Shown piece by piece: positions 8,213 to 16,756 of a stretch of 64,000 bases of DNA. The notes under the pieces are model-generated. The model made no database searches, was not told the DNA's origin, and saw only the letters and a program-made list of their open reading frames with translations. How positions within the stretch are numbered: position 1 is the stretch's first letter; every line of letters begins with the position of its first letter. The position numbers and the translations under genes were made by a program. The stretch is taken from NCBI GenBank assembly GCA_965220095.1, contig OZ244805.1, positions 248,001 through 312,000 on the forward strand. The letters are read 5' to 3'. This stretch comes from Bin87 sp965220095. Lineage in GTDB: Bacteria; Chloroflexota; Dehalococcoidia; Lucifugimonadales; UBA3495.

Positions 8213-10444
8213 ATGACACCCGAGCAGCGCGCCAGGACAACAATTGACCGGCTCCTGGAGCAGGCGGGCTGGAAATTCAAATGTGAACAGCGCGCCCGTG
8301 GGTCGGATCGGGCCGGCTTTGCCGACTACGTGCTGTTCGACGATGCCGGAACTGCCATAGCATTGCTGGAAGCCAAGCGGGCCGAAGAGGACTCCCTGGT
8401 GGGCAAGGAACAGGCACGCAACTACGCAATTTCTCTAGACATCGCCTACGTCATCCTGTCCAACGGAGAGGAGCACTACTATTGGGACACCCGAGCCGGC
8501 GATCCCGTCCGAAAGCTCGCCATCCCGTCGCCGGCAGCGATTGCCAACTACGGCACCAGGCCGACGCGGGATCGTTCCAGGCTCTGGACAACCGAAGTTG
8601 GCAGCGATTATCTGGCTCGGATGGCGAAATCCGACCGCATCCTGCGGGATTACCAGCTGGAGGCCATCGTTGCCTTACAGCAACAGGCACAGCAGGGCGA
8701 AACCACTTTCCTGCTGGAGATGGCCACCGGCACCGGGAAAACCGCCGTTGCCTCGGCGCTCTGCTTCCTCTACCTGAACACCGGCAACGCACGCCGCATT
8801 TTATTCCTGGTTGACCGCATTGAGTTGCGCGAGCAGGCCGTAGAGGGCATCTACGACAACATCAACAAGCAGTACACCGTCGCGGCTTATGAGGGCGATC
8901 CCGATTTCCGCTGGGAAAGCACGCGCATCGCCGTCGCTACCGTGCAGTCCCTGGAGGCGCTGACGGCGGCTGGCCCCCTGCCGAGCGACCAATTTGATCT
9001 CATCGTTGCCGATGAAGCGCACCGCTGCATCAGCGGCCCGAACCACCGGCGGCTGTTCGATCACTTCGACGCCGAGAAAATCGGACTGACCGCTACCCCG
9101 CGCGATTTCGTGACCAACGAACCGGTCGGCGATGATGACCAGTCCATCGCTGCACGGGAGCAGCGCTCCATCCGCGACACTTACCGCGCCTTCGGATTGG
9201 AACCCGGACACCCGACTTTCGCTTACACCATCGAGCAGGGTGTCAAGGATGAGTACCTGGTGCCCCCCGTCGCCGTGGACGTACGTACCGAAGTAACCAC
9301 TCAGCTGATGTCAGACGAGGGGTATCAGATAACGCTGGAGGACTACGAGAACGCCGGCGGAAACCTGGAGTTGACTTTCCGCATCAACGACTTCGGTCGC
9401 ACTTTCCTGTCTCCGGGCACCAACGCGGAGTTCGCCCGAGTGTACATCGAGGAAGCGTTGCGGGAGCCGGGCAGTGACCTCATCGGCAAAGGCATCGTCT
9501 ATGCCGTTGACCAGAGCCATGCCGCTGCTCTCACCCAGGCGCTGAACCAGGCTGCTACGGCCCGCTGGCCCGGCGTGTACCAGTCCGACTTTGCGGTACA
9601 AGTAACCTCCAACGTACGGGATGCCAACGACCACGGTCGGCGGTTCAAGAACAACCAACTGAACGGTCGGCACCCCGCCATACCCGCTTACGCAACATCC
9701 AAAACCCGAGTGTGCGTAACCGTGGCTATGATGACCACGGGCTACGACTGCCCCGACCTGCTGAATATCGGCGTTTGCCGGCCCATCAAATCCCCCACCG
9801 ACTACACGCAGATCAAGGGCCGAGGCACCCGTCCCTACGATTTTAGATCCAATATCACCGATCCGCGGGCACGCGCTCAGTCGGCAGAACGTCCGAAAGC
9901 GCGCTTCAAAATCGTCGACTTCTTCGGGGTCTGCGAGTACCACCACGAAGGACACTACTACGAGGCGCGCATCTCGACGCCCAGGCCGGAACCACCATCT
10001 GAGCCCGGCTCGACAACCGAACCGGGGCCAGAACCACCCATCGGCAAAGGCACTTACGTTCGCCACGGCGCGGATGAGACCGAAACCGCCACCAGAATAA
10101 CCTTTCAGAATGACGCCAGAACCATCGCCGACCGCGAGCAAGACCTCCGCTACACCCTGCGACAGCAGCACGAATCACAAAATGAAACTGTTGCCGCCGC
10201 TTTCGCCGCATACCTGAAGGAACATCCGGTCGATGACGAGGCCATGCTAGCGAACGTTCGAGCCTTGTTTGAAGCCTACGCCGCCGACTCCCAAATAAGG
10301 GAAATCATCGACGCCCGGGATTACGGCAAGCTGGCCGGGACTGCCCTGCAGGTGAACCAGTACGCGGCGATACCCGAAGAACATCGCAACCGCATACCCT
10401 CCTATGTCCGAATACGCTTGCTGGAAGACCAGCAAGCCGCCTAA
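8213..10444 (+). CDS. hsdR: Type I restriction enzyme R subunit (HsdR, EcoEI-like)
   Basis: A 743-residue restriction/translocase subunit. The N-terminal nuclease domain has AGFADYVLFDDAG..IALLEAKRA (PD-(D/E)XK: D...ExK). The SF2 helicase core follows: Walker A ATGTGKT at residues 171-177, DEAH at 267-270, GLTATPRDF, and later MMTTGYDCPDLLN and QIKGRGTRPY (motif VI). The C-terminal region matches the EcoEI_R_C type. It needs the methylase and specificity functions encoded next, 36 bp downstream. The ribosome-binding site is weak and the start lies seven bases after the LLM stop. Confidence 0.93.
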   Translation: MTPEQRARTTIDRLLEQAGWKFKCEQRARGSDRAGFADYVLFDDAGTAIALLEAKRAEEDSLVGKEQARNYAISLDIAYVILSNGEEHYYWDTRAGDPVRKLAIPSPAAIANYGTRPTRDRSRLWTTEVGSDYLARMAKSDRILRDYQLEAIVALQQQAQQGETTFLLEMATGTGKTAVASALCFLYLNTGNARRILFLVDRIELREQAVEGIYDNINKQYTVAAYEGDPDFRWESTRIAVATVQSLEALTAAGPLPSDQFDLIVADEAHRCISGPNHRRLFDHFDAEKIGLTATPRDFVTNEPVGDDDQSIAAREQRSIRDTYRAFGLEPGHPTFAYTIEQGVKDEYLVPPVAVDVRTEVTTQLMSDEGYQITLEDYENAGGNLELTFRINDFGRTFLSPGTNAEFARVYIEEALREPGSDLIGKGIVYAVDQSHAAALTQALNQAATARWPGVYQSDFAVQVTSNVRDANDHGRRFKNNQLNGRHPAIPAYATSKTRVCVTVAMMTTGYDCPDLLNIGVCRPIKSPTDYTQIKGRGTRPYDFRSNITDPRARAQSAERPKARFKIVDFFGVCEYHHEGHYYEARISTPRPEPPSEPGSTTEPGPEPPIGKGTYVRHGADETETATRITFQNDARTIADREQDLRYTLRQQHESQNETVAAAFAAYLKEHPVDDEAMLANVRALFEAYAADSQIREIIDARDYGKLAGTALQVNQYAAIPEEHRNRIPSYVRIRLLEDQQAA

Positions 10445-10480
10445 TTCGCTACTACGTCTACCGAGGAGAGCCCCGTATTT

Positions 10481-12340
10481 ATGCCGACCCACACCACCAG
10501 GGACATCATCCAGGACGCCCGCGACCAACTGGTGGGCAAGGTTCCGCTCCCCATCGACCAGTGCCACGAAATCACACGCGCTCTGGTTTACAAGTTCCTT
10601 AGCTCTGCCGACACCGACACGATCGCATTGGAGGGCAAGCCAACCTATTTCGTCGACGCATACAACGAATCCCACTGGGACCGCCTGATGGCCCCTGAAC
10701 AAACCGCCAATGAAATCCAGCGCCTCTACACTGCCGGGCTGACCATGCTGGGGAGCCGCGAGGACATCCCGCCGGCGTTCCAGGCCATCTACCAAGACGC
10801 CTTTATACCCTACAACGACCCCATTGTACTGCGCGACTTCCTTGGCATCATCAACAAATTCAACACCGACGATACCGAGAGCATCGGCGACGCCTACGAA
10901 ACGATGCTCCAGTACCTGGGCGCGCAAGCTTCCGCCGGCCAATTCCGCACTCCTCGCCACATCATCGACTTCATCGTCGGCATCGTCAATCCCGAGAAAC
11001 ACGAAACCATCCTTGATCCGGCCTGCGGAACCGCCGGTTTCCTGGCCTCAGCCTACTCGCACATCGCCGGGGCCAACGTCGGCAACTTCAGCTTCTCCGA
11101 CCAGGCCGTCCTGGCCCGCAACCTCGTCGGCTACGACATCTCTCCCGATATGGTCAAGCTGGCTACCATAAACCTCTATCTGAATCATAGACAGTCGCCG
11201 GACGTCAGCGTCTATGACACTTTAACGAGCGAAGAACGCTGGAACGACCACTACGACGTCATCCTGGCCAACCCGCCCTTTATGTCTCCGAAAGGGGGCA
11301 TCCGCCCGCACCAGCGGTACAGCATCAGCAGCCGCCGCTCCGAGGCCCTCTTCGCCGATTACATTATGACCCACCTGAACGACCGGGGGCGCGCCGGCGT
11401 CATCGTGCCGGAGGGAGTGATTTTCCAGCAGCAGCGCGGCCACACCGAACTGCGCAGGCTACTGGTGGAGAACTGCCTGGTGGCCGTCATATCGCTGCCC
11501 GGCGGCGTGTTCCAGCCTTATTCCGGCGTCAAGACCTCCATCCTGATTATGGACAAGGCCCTGGGCAGAAAGACCGACCACATCGCCTTTTTCAAAGTGG
11601 AAAACGACGGCTACGACCTGGGGGCGCAGCGCCGGCAGATTGCAGCGAACGACCTGCCGGCGGTGCAGATCGAGCTGGCCGAATACCTGCGCCGTCTGCG
11701 GGCTGGCGAGCCGTTGGATGACTTTGCGCCGACGCTGGGGTTGGTGGTGGCGAAGGAGCGGATTGCGGACGGTGGGGATTATAATTTGAGCGGGGAGCGG
11801 TATCGAATAGAACGGGTTAGGCATTCAAAGTACCGGATTGTGCCTTTCGAGGAAGTTTGCACGTTGGAATATGGCGCAAGTCTACCCAAAAAGAACCGTG
11901 TAGATGGTCCGTACCCAGTAATGGGTTCTAATGGCATTAGTGGTTATCACAACGCATTTTTGATAAAAGGGCCAGCGATTATTGTCGGGCGAAAAGGGTC
12001 AGCAGGTGAAGTGGCCTATGTCGATAGCGACTGTTTTCCGATCGATACTACTTACTATGTAAAGATGGTCGATAGTGAACGCACAGACATTATCTACCTT
12101 TATCATTTGCTCAAGACTCTGGATTTACGTAGCTTGCGCGGTGGTGCGGGGATCCCGGGACTCAATCGGAATGACGTCTATCAAAAGTACCAGTTGCCCC
12201 TCCCCCCGCTGGAGGTGCAGCGGGAGATAGTGGCGGAGATTGAGGAGTATCAGCGGGTGATTGATGAAGCACACGAGACAGTAGTCCAAATGGAGCAACG
12301 CATCCAGGACGTCATCGCAAAGGTGTGGGAAACCGCGTAG
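10481..12340 (+). CDS. HsdM-HsdS fusion: N6-adenine methyltransferase with one target-recognition domain
   Basis: A 619-residue fusion. Residues 1-130 are the HsdM N-terminal helical domain. The methylase core has the SAM motif DPACGTAGF (residues 179-187) and the catalytic NPPF (264-267). Residues from about 445 to the end form a single HsdS-type recognition domain (YRIVPFEEVCTLEYG..., GPAIIVGRKGSAG) followed by the conserved PLPPLEVQREIVAEIEEY helix. Normal HsdS proteins are separate and carry two such domains; with one per chain, dimers would be expected to read a symmetric site. DNA from about 11810 to 12180 is visibly more AT-rich than the flanks, suggesting domain exchange. A GGAG lies upstream of ATG. 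Confidence 0.9.
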   Translation: MPTHTTRDIIQDARDQLVGKVPLPIDQCHEITRALVYKFLSSADTDTIALEGKPTYFVDAYNESHWDRLMAPEQTANEIQRLYTAGLTMLGSREDIPPAFQAIYQDAFIPYNDPIVLRDFLGIINKFNTDDTESIGDAYETMLQYLGAQASAGQFRTPRHIIDFIVGIVNPEKHETILDPACGTAGFLASAYSHIAGANVGNFSFSDQAVLARNLVGYDISPDMVKLATINLYLNHRQSPDVSVYDTLTSEERWNDHYDVILANPPFMSPKGGIRPHQRYSISSRRSEALFADYIMTHLNDRGRAGVIVPEGVIFQQQRGHTELRRLLVENCLVAVISLPGGVFQPYSGVKTSILIMDKALGRKTDHIAFFKVENDGYDLGAQRRQIAANDLPAVQIELAEYLRRLRAGEPLDDFAPTLGLVVAKERIADGGDYNLSGERYRIERVRHSKYRIVPFEEVCTLEYGASLPKKNRVDGPYPVMGSNGISGYHNAFLIKGPAIIVGRKGSAGEVAYVDSDCFPIDTTYYVKMVDSERTDIIYLYHLLKTLDLRSLRGGAGIPGLNRNDVYQKYQLPLPPLEVQREIVAEIEEYQRVIDEAHETVVQMEQRIQDVIAKVWETA

Positions 12341-12372
12341 CTAAAGCCGGAGTCCCGCTAGGAGGAAGTAAG

Positions 12373-12849
12373 ATGCTCGAGCGAATCCGCAGTTACATAT
12401 CACAGACCATAGAACTACGTGGTGCCGATCGAATCGCAAAGGAAATCCGAAAAGGCAAGCTACAAGCCATGCTCGCCTGGGATCCCTTTGGCGAACCTCG
12501 GTACCAGTTGGACATCAAAAGGCCGACAAGCACGAGCGCCATGCTCACTTTGGTCGGCTACGAAGACGACGTGACCGACGACGGAAAAATCTTGCTCCGT
12601 CCCACCCTCGATGATACGCCTGTCATAAACGCCGCAGCGGCAGTCAACCAAAAGACGCAAATCGGCGAGTCACTGTGGTTCCTCACGCATGAGACACCCC
12701 ATGGGAATTCCAAGTCCGCTCATAAATTCCGCGTAGAACTCGCCCCCGTTCGGTCAACGGCGGTCTACGTAGCCTTGGAATCTGAAACGGAAAAAAGCGA
12801 AGGGGACCGAATGATCATGCACACTGCCGAGACCCATCCCAATGACTAG
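12373..12849 (+). CDS. Hypothetical protein in restriction-modification operon
   Basis: I do not recognise this 158-residue protein. The start at 12373 follows a strong AGGAGG eight bases upstream; an earlier in-frame ATG at 12325 overlaps the methylase and lacks this. It begins with a helix (MLERIRSYISQTIELRGADRIAKEI), then a likely beta-rich region and an acidic tail. No signal peptide or membrane segment is seen. It lies 32 bp after hsdMS and shares its direction, so it is probably cotranscribed. Its base composition is lower in GC than the housekeeping genes. Confidence 0.6.
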   Translation: MLERIRSYISQTIELRGADRIAKEIRKGKLQAMLAWDPFGEPRYQLDIKRPTSTSAMLTLVGYEDDVTDDGKILLRPTLDDTPVINAAAAVNQKTQIGESLWFLTHETPHGNSKSAHKFRVELAPVRSTAVYVALESETEKSEGDRMIMHTAETHPND

Positions 12850-12915
12850 CAGGAAAGCCCCATTAGTCCTCGAATCAAGATTTTCGAGATTAGCGGATTC
12901 TTGGGCTGCTGCGGT

Positions 12916-14346
12916 GTAACTGTTCAGACTGGCCTAAATCTGATGAGCCAGATAGACTACGAGCATGAAACTGCCTGTGAATTTAGCCGGGGCTTCCCGG
13001 GAGGAATTGATTGAGATAATCGGTCAACTCATCAGCTTAATCGAGGCCCAGGAAGCCCGGATTGCAGAGTTGGAAGGCCAACAGAGGCCGCTGGATGCCG
13101 GACTGAAGGAGAGGAAGCCACCTTCTTGGGCCAAGGCCAACCGGCCAGCCCGCTCCAAGAAAGAACGCAAGAAGCGTACCCACGGGTTTGTCCGGCGTCG
13201 GGAGGAGCCGACCCATAGGGTAGAGCACGCCACGGCCAGTTGTCCCGGTTGCCGGGTCCCTCTGGCCGGCGGGAGGGTGCGCCGGCGCCGCCAGATTATA
13301 ACCATACCCCGGGTGCGGGCGCGGGTAACTGAGCACGTGGTGTTGGAACGCACTTGCCGGAAGTGCGGGCAGCGGTGGTCCCCGGAACCGGATTGGAGCG
13401 CCCTCGCGGTAGGGCGGCAACGGGTGGGAATCTCAGTCCAGCAGGAAGTATGCGTGCTCCGGGAGGAGTGCCGGCTTCCCTATGGGGTGATTCAACGCTA
13501 CCTGAAGTGGCGCTACAGACTGGGCCTTAGCGTGGGGGAACTGGTGGCCTTGGTGCGTGGAGTGGCCAGGCTAGGCCAGGAGGAGTACAACCAGCTACAG
13601 CAAGAGATTCGAGCCAGTCCGGTGGTGTATGGGGACGAGACAGGCTGGCGGGAAGATGGCCGCAACGGGTATCTCTGGAGCTTCAGCAATCCGGAAGTAC
13701 GTTACTTCCTCCGCCGGGCCAGCCGGGGAAGGCAAGTGGTTGCGGAGGTGTTGGGGGATGAGTTTGACGGGGTGCTGGTCAGTGACTTCTACGGCGCTTA
13801 CAACGTGCATCAAGGGCTGCATCAGAGATGTTGGACCCATCTCCTGCGGGACATCCACCAACTGAAGGAGCGATACCCTCAACACCAAGGACTGGCCGAA
13901 TGGGCCCACCAGGTGCGGGAGGTGTATGACCAGGCGCAGGCATATCCCGGCCCTGACCCGGGCCTGCCGGAAACGGTGCAGCGGGCCCAGCGGGTAAAGC
14001 TGCAACAGCAGTGCCAGAAGCGGCTATGGTCCATCTGCAAGCCTTACCTGGACGGCGATGCGCCCATGAGGGTGCTGTGCCAGCGGGTGGAACGCTTCTT
14101 GCCGGAGTTGTTCGCTTTCGTCGCCGATCCCCGGGTGAGCGCGGACAACAACGCGGCGGAGCGCAGCCTGCGCCCAACGGTGGTGAGCCGGAAGATCAGC
14201 GGCGGGACCCGTTCGGAGCAGGGAAGCGAAACCAAGAGTATCCTCGCTTCCTTGTTCGGCACATGGCGCTTGCGAGGCTGCAACCCCTACCATGCCCTGA
14301 ACTCCATCCTCTCCCAACCCCAACTCGCCCCAGTCTGAACAGTTAC
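12916..14346 (+). mobile_element. Complete IS66-family insertion sequence (single-gene type)
   Basis: The 1431-bp element is bounded by perfect 17-bp inverted repeats, GTAACTGTTCAGACTGG at 12916-12932 and its complement at 14330-14346. Ends beginning GTAA are typical of IS66. It is flanked by an exact 8-bp direct repeat, gctgcggt, at 12908-12915 and 14347-14354, which is the IS66 target duplication size. It carries only tnpC and lacks tnpA and tnpB, as in the ISBst12 subgroup. Intact ends and duplication imply a recent insertion. Confidence 0.96.
12965..14338 (+). CDS. tnpC: IS66 family transposase (TnpC)
   Basis: A 457-residue DDE transposase. The N terminus is a leucine-zipper-like helix (LIEIIGQLISLIEAQEARI), followed by a basic linker and a zinc-finger-like pair CPGC ... 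CRKCGQRW. The catalytic triad is D224 (YGDETGW), D274 (VSDFYGAY) and E399 (NAAERSLRP), with the IS66 C-terminal CNPYHALNSIL. It appears intact and could be active, although the usual TnpA/TnpB partners are absent. Confidence 0.95.
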   Translation: MKLPVNLAGASREELIEIIGQLISLIEAQEARIAELEGQQRPLDAGLKERKPPSWAKANRPARSKKERKKRTHGFVRRREEPTHRVEHATASCPGCRVPLAGGRVRRRRQIITIPRVRARVTEHVVLERTCRKCGQRWSPEPDWSALAVGRQRVGISVQQEVCVLREECRLPYGVIQRYLKWRYRLGLSVGELVALVRGVARLGQEEYNQLQQEIRASPVVYGDETGWREDGRNGYLWSFSNPEVRYFLRRASRGRQVVAEVLGDEFDGVLVSDFYGAYNVHQGLHQRCWTHLLRDIHQLKERYPQHQGLAEWAHQVREVYDQAQAYPGPDPGLPETVQRAQRVKLQQQCQKRLWSICKPYLDGDAPMRVLCQRVERFLPELFAFVADPRVSADNNAAERSLRPTVVSRKISGGTRSEQGSETKSILASLFGTWRLRGCNPYHALNSILSQPQLAPV

Positions 14347-14381
14347 GCTGCGGTTCTTGCCCCCAACGCCTAATACTCGGC

Positions 14382-14600
14382 GTGTTACTATATGCTGCTA
14401 CTTTCGGCACTATCACGGCCATGTTGATCTGGCCTGAAGAAGCTCAAAAAGCAGAGCCCACTAGAACGCTTCACGAAACAATGAAAGGTGCATACCTTAT
14501 CATCGTACTATCGACAGTTATGAGCACATTATTATGGATATTTTTCGTGTGCTTAGAAAGCAGCAGAAAGGACGAATCACGGTTCTCTGGAGGGCAATGA
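14382..14600 (+). pseudogene. Small two-helix membrane protein, probably cut by the IS66 insertion
   Basis: The visible frame starts at GTG 14382 and gives 72 residues with two hydrophobic segments (LLYAATFGTITAMLIW and YLIIVLSTVMSTLLWIFFVCL). Removing IS66 plus one copy of the 8-bp duplication joins this frame without a shift to codons upstream of the element (TTG at 12901, then GCCG), so the native gene probably began before the element and lost its 5' end. The GTG could still serve as a start. The stop overlaps the hicB start (ATGA). Function unknown. Confidence 0.6.
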
Positions 14601-14821
14601 TGACCAGGCAACTTACGGCAATTATCGAGCGTGAGGAAAACGGCTACGTTGCCCTCTGCCCTGAGTTGGACATCGCCAGCCAGGGCGATTCGGTTACGGA
14701 AGCCCGGGACAACTTGAAGGAGGCTTTGGAGCTGTTTTTCGAAGTGGCTTCCGAGACCGAAATCAAGGAGCGGCTGCACGCCGAGGTGTACGTTACCCAA
14801 GTGGAGGTTGCCATTGCCTAG
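14597..14821 (+). CDS. hicB: HicB-like antitoxin
   Basis: A 74-residue protein with the HicB partial RNase H fold signature: LTAIIEREENGYVALCPELDIASQGDS followed by TEARDNLKEALELFFE. It is the short form without a C-terminal DNA-binding domain. It would neutralise the adjacent HicA. A GGAGG precedes the ATG at 14597; a second ATG follows immediately at 14600. Its end overlaps hicA by eight bases, so the antitoxin is translated first. Confidence 0.88.
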   Translation: MMTRQLTAIIEREENGYVALCPELDIASQGDSVTEARDNLKEALELFFEVASETEIKERLHAEVYVTQVEVAIA

Positions 14822-15032
14822 ACTACGTGTGACGCCGGGTCGTGAAGCATGCAGAATGCTGGCGGCACACGGTTTCAGCGAAGTCCGGCGTCGGGGCAGC
14901 CATATCATTATGCAGAAGGCCGAGGCCGAATCTACCATTACCGTTCCCATTCCAGACCACCGAGAGCTGCGGGTTGGGACGTTGTTGTCAATTATCCGAC
15001 AGTCGGAACTGCCGAGAACACTATTCGAGTAA
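14814..15032 (+). CDS. hicA: HicA family mRNA interferase toxin
   Basis: A 72-residue double-stranded-RNA-binding-like toxin. It starts at TTG 14814 (MPRLRVTPGREACRML), which matches family N termini; TTG 14808 is an alternative. The motif VRRRGSHIIM contains the catalytic His, and VPIPDHRELRVGTLLSIIRQ completes the fold. HicA cleaves mRNA. It forms a complete hicBA module downstream of the interrupted membrane-protein frame. Confidence 0.9.
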   Translation: MPRLRVTPGREACRMLAAHGFSEVRRRGSHIIMQKAEAESTITVPIPDHRELRVGTLLSIIRQSELPRTLFE

Positions 15033-15051
15033 AAAGCGGAGGTAAACCCAA

Positions 15052-15939
15052 ATGACCCTGCAAGCAAATCTCAAATCCCGATTGGCCGCCGGCGAAACCA
15101 TCCTCGCCCCTGGCGCTTACGATCCAATGTCGGCCCGTGTGGTGCAGTCGCTGGGCTTTGATACCGTGTACGTGGGCGGCTACATGAGTGGGGCGCATCT
15201 GGCCGTTACCGAACCGCTGATGACGCTGACCGAGCAGGTAGAGGTGGCGCAGCGGGTGGCCAGGTCCGTGAATCTGCCCATCATCTGCGATGCCGGCGCC
15301 GGCTACGGTGATCCAGTACACACCATGCACACCGTCCGCACCTTCGAGCGGGCCGGCATCTGCGGCATCCACATCGAAGACCAGGTGTTTCCCAAGCGGG
15401 CCTCATATCATGCCGGCCTGGAGCACGTCATTCCGATGGACGATTTTCTGGAGAAGATGCGTTACGCGCTGGAAGCCCGCAACGATCCCAACTTCCTGAT
15501 GATTGGCCGCACCGACGCGTTCACTGCCGTCGAGGGAGATATGGAGGAAGCCATCCGCCGGGGCAATGCCCTGCGGGACCTAGGCGTGGACGTGGTGATG
15601 CCGCGTGGGGTACGGCAGCGGGAAGACCTGGCGACGTACCGCGCCGGTGTCGCAGATGTGCCGCTCCTGGTTATCGCCGGCACCGACGACATCACGGTTG
15701 AGGAGTACGAGGAGCTGGGCTACAAGGTCATCATCTACGCCACCACACCGGCCATCGCGGCGGTGGAGGGCTTGCAGCGGGTGTACACCAGCCTGCGGGA
15801 TACCGGCCACATCGGCATCGGGGCCGCCGACGTGGCAGCCCGCCGTGCCGAGGTCGAAGCGCTCATCAGCCTGCCCGAATACCAGGCGGTGGAAGCGGCC
15901 ACCACGGAGCGCGACTTCCAGGATCGCGTCGGGCATTAG
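15052..15939 (+). CDS. Isocitrate lyase/PEP mutase superfamily protein
   Basis: A 295-residue TIM-barrel enzyme of the superfamily containing methylisocitrate lyase, oxaloacetate decarboxylase and carboxyphosphonoenolpyruvate mutase. Seen are PGAYDPMSARVVQSLGFDTVYVGGY, the metal-binding DAGAGYGD, and HIEDQVFPKR. The last replaces the KKCGH active-site loop of true lyases with FPKRASYH, so isocitrate or methylisocitrate cleavage is uncertain. The start has GGAGG 10 bases upstream. Its stop shares one base with the start of the next gene. Confidence 0.88.
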   Translation: MTLQANLKSRLAAGETILAPGAYDPMSARVVQSLGFDTVYVGGYMSGAHLAVTEPLMTLTEQVEVAQRVARSVNLPIICDAGAGYGDPVHTMHTVRTFERAGICGIHIEDQVFPKRASYHAGLEHVIPMDDFLEKMRYALEARNDPNFLMIGRTDAFTAVEGDMEEAIRRGNALRDLGVDVVMPRGVRQREDLATYRAGVADVPLLVIAGTDDITVEEYEELGYKVIIYATTPAIAAVEGLQRVYTSLRDTGHIGIGAADVAARRAEVEALISLPEYQAVEAATTERDFQDRVGH

Positions 15940-16463
15940 TGACTCCGGACCAGACCATTCTGATAATCGCCGGCCCTAACGGGGCCGGCAAAACCACATT
16001 CGCCAGGGAGTTTTTGCTCAACGAAGCGAATTGCCCGACTTTCGTCAATGCCGACCTGATAGCGGCGGGGCTGAACCCGCTGCAACCGGAGCAGGAAGCG
16101 ATGGCCGCCGGTCGCATGATGCTGAACATGATTGATGATTACGTCAGTCGGGGCCGCAGCTTCGCCTTCGAGACCACCCTCAGCGGACGCGGCTATGCTC
16201 GCATGATTCCCCGTTGGCAGGAACAGGGCTACCGAGTTAGTTTGATTTTCTTGACCTTGCCATCCGCGGAAGTAGCCATAGAACGGGTCCAGCAAAGAGT
16301 GGCCGATGGCGGCCACAACATACCGGAGAACGTAATCCGCCGCCGGTTTGATGCAGGACGACGCAATTTTGATACAATCTACCGGGAGTTGGTAGATGAG
16401 TGGGCCTTATGGGACAGCTCGGGCGACGTGCCGACACTGCTGGCCGAGGAGAAGAAACCATGA
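15939..16463 (+). CDS. Zeta toxin-like P-loop kinase
   Basis: A 174-residue kinase that starts at GTG 15939, overlapping the previous stop by one base. It has Walker A GPNGAGKTTFAREF near residue 12, then NADLIAAGLNPL, GRSFAFETTLSGR and a lid region RVADGGHNIPENVIRRRF. These are the hallmarks of the zeta toxin/UDP-GlcNAc-kinase-like family; many chromosomal members are uncharacterised. Its stop overlaps the start of a 63-residue gene (ATGA), an arrangement usual for toxin-antitoxin or enzyme-partner pairs. Whether it is toxic is not known. Confidence 0.85.
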   Translation: MTPDQTILIIAGPNGAGKTTFAREFLLNEANCPTFVNADLIAAGLNPLQPEQEAMAAGRMMLNMIDDYVSRGRSFAFETTLSGRGYARMIPRWQEQGYRVSLIFLTLPSAEVAIERVQQRVADGGHNIPENVIRRRFDAGRRNFDTIYRELVDEWALWDSSGDVPTLLAEEKKP

Positions 16464-16651
16464 CTACAACGAACGTGGAAGTCGAACCCGGCGACGTTCA
16501 GGTTGAAGATGCGGGCCGAGATCCGTTTTTCGCAGGAATTGAGGCGGCCATGAAACGCGCCGCCATAAAAGCCCGCAAGCGCAATATCGCCCTTCTCGGC
16601 TCGGTGGTTACCTACCGGGACGGCAAGATAGTGTACGACACCGAACCCTAG
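16460..16651 (+). CDS. Small conserved partner of zeta-like kinase, possible antitoxin
   Basis: A 63-residue protein starting four bases inside the kinase gene. The first 20 residues are acidic (TNVEVEPGDVQVEDAGRD), then a basic helix (FFAGIEAAMKRAAIKARKRN) and a C-terminal strand pair ending GKIVYDTEP. I do not recognise a named family. The tight overlap and contrasting charge suggest that it binds the kinase. It lacks an evident DNA-binding motif, so autoregulation is not predicted. Confidence 0.65.
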   Translation: MTTTNVEVEPGDVQVEDAGRDPFFAGIEAAMKRAAIKARKRNIALLGSVVTYRDGKIVYDTEP

Positions 16652-16679
16652 GGGAAATCTACCTGTCAATGGCAGCAGA

Positions 16680-16707
16680 TTGCCAGTATCCCCGTTGCTA
16701 GTATAAT
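16680..16707 (+). promoter_or_regulatory. Sigma70-type promoter for CoA-transferase genes
   Basis: TTGCCA at 16680-16685 and a perfect TATAAT at 16702-16707 are separated by 16 bases. The first CoA-transferase gene starts 50 bases after the -10 box. Confidence 0.6.
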
Positions 16708-16756
16708 GGCCGGCGCTGGCTCGCCGCCGGCCAAACTCAACTGGGAGCCAATCCCG

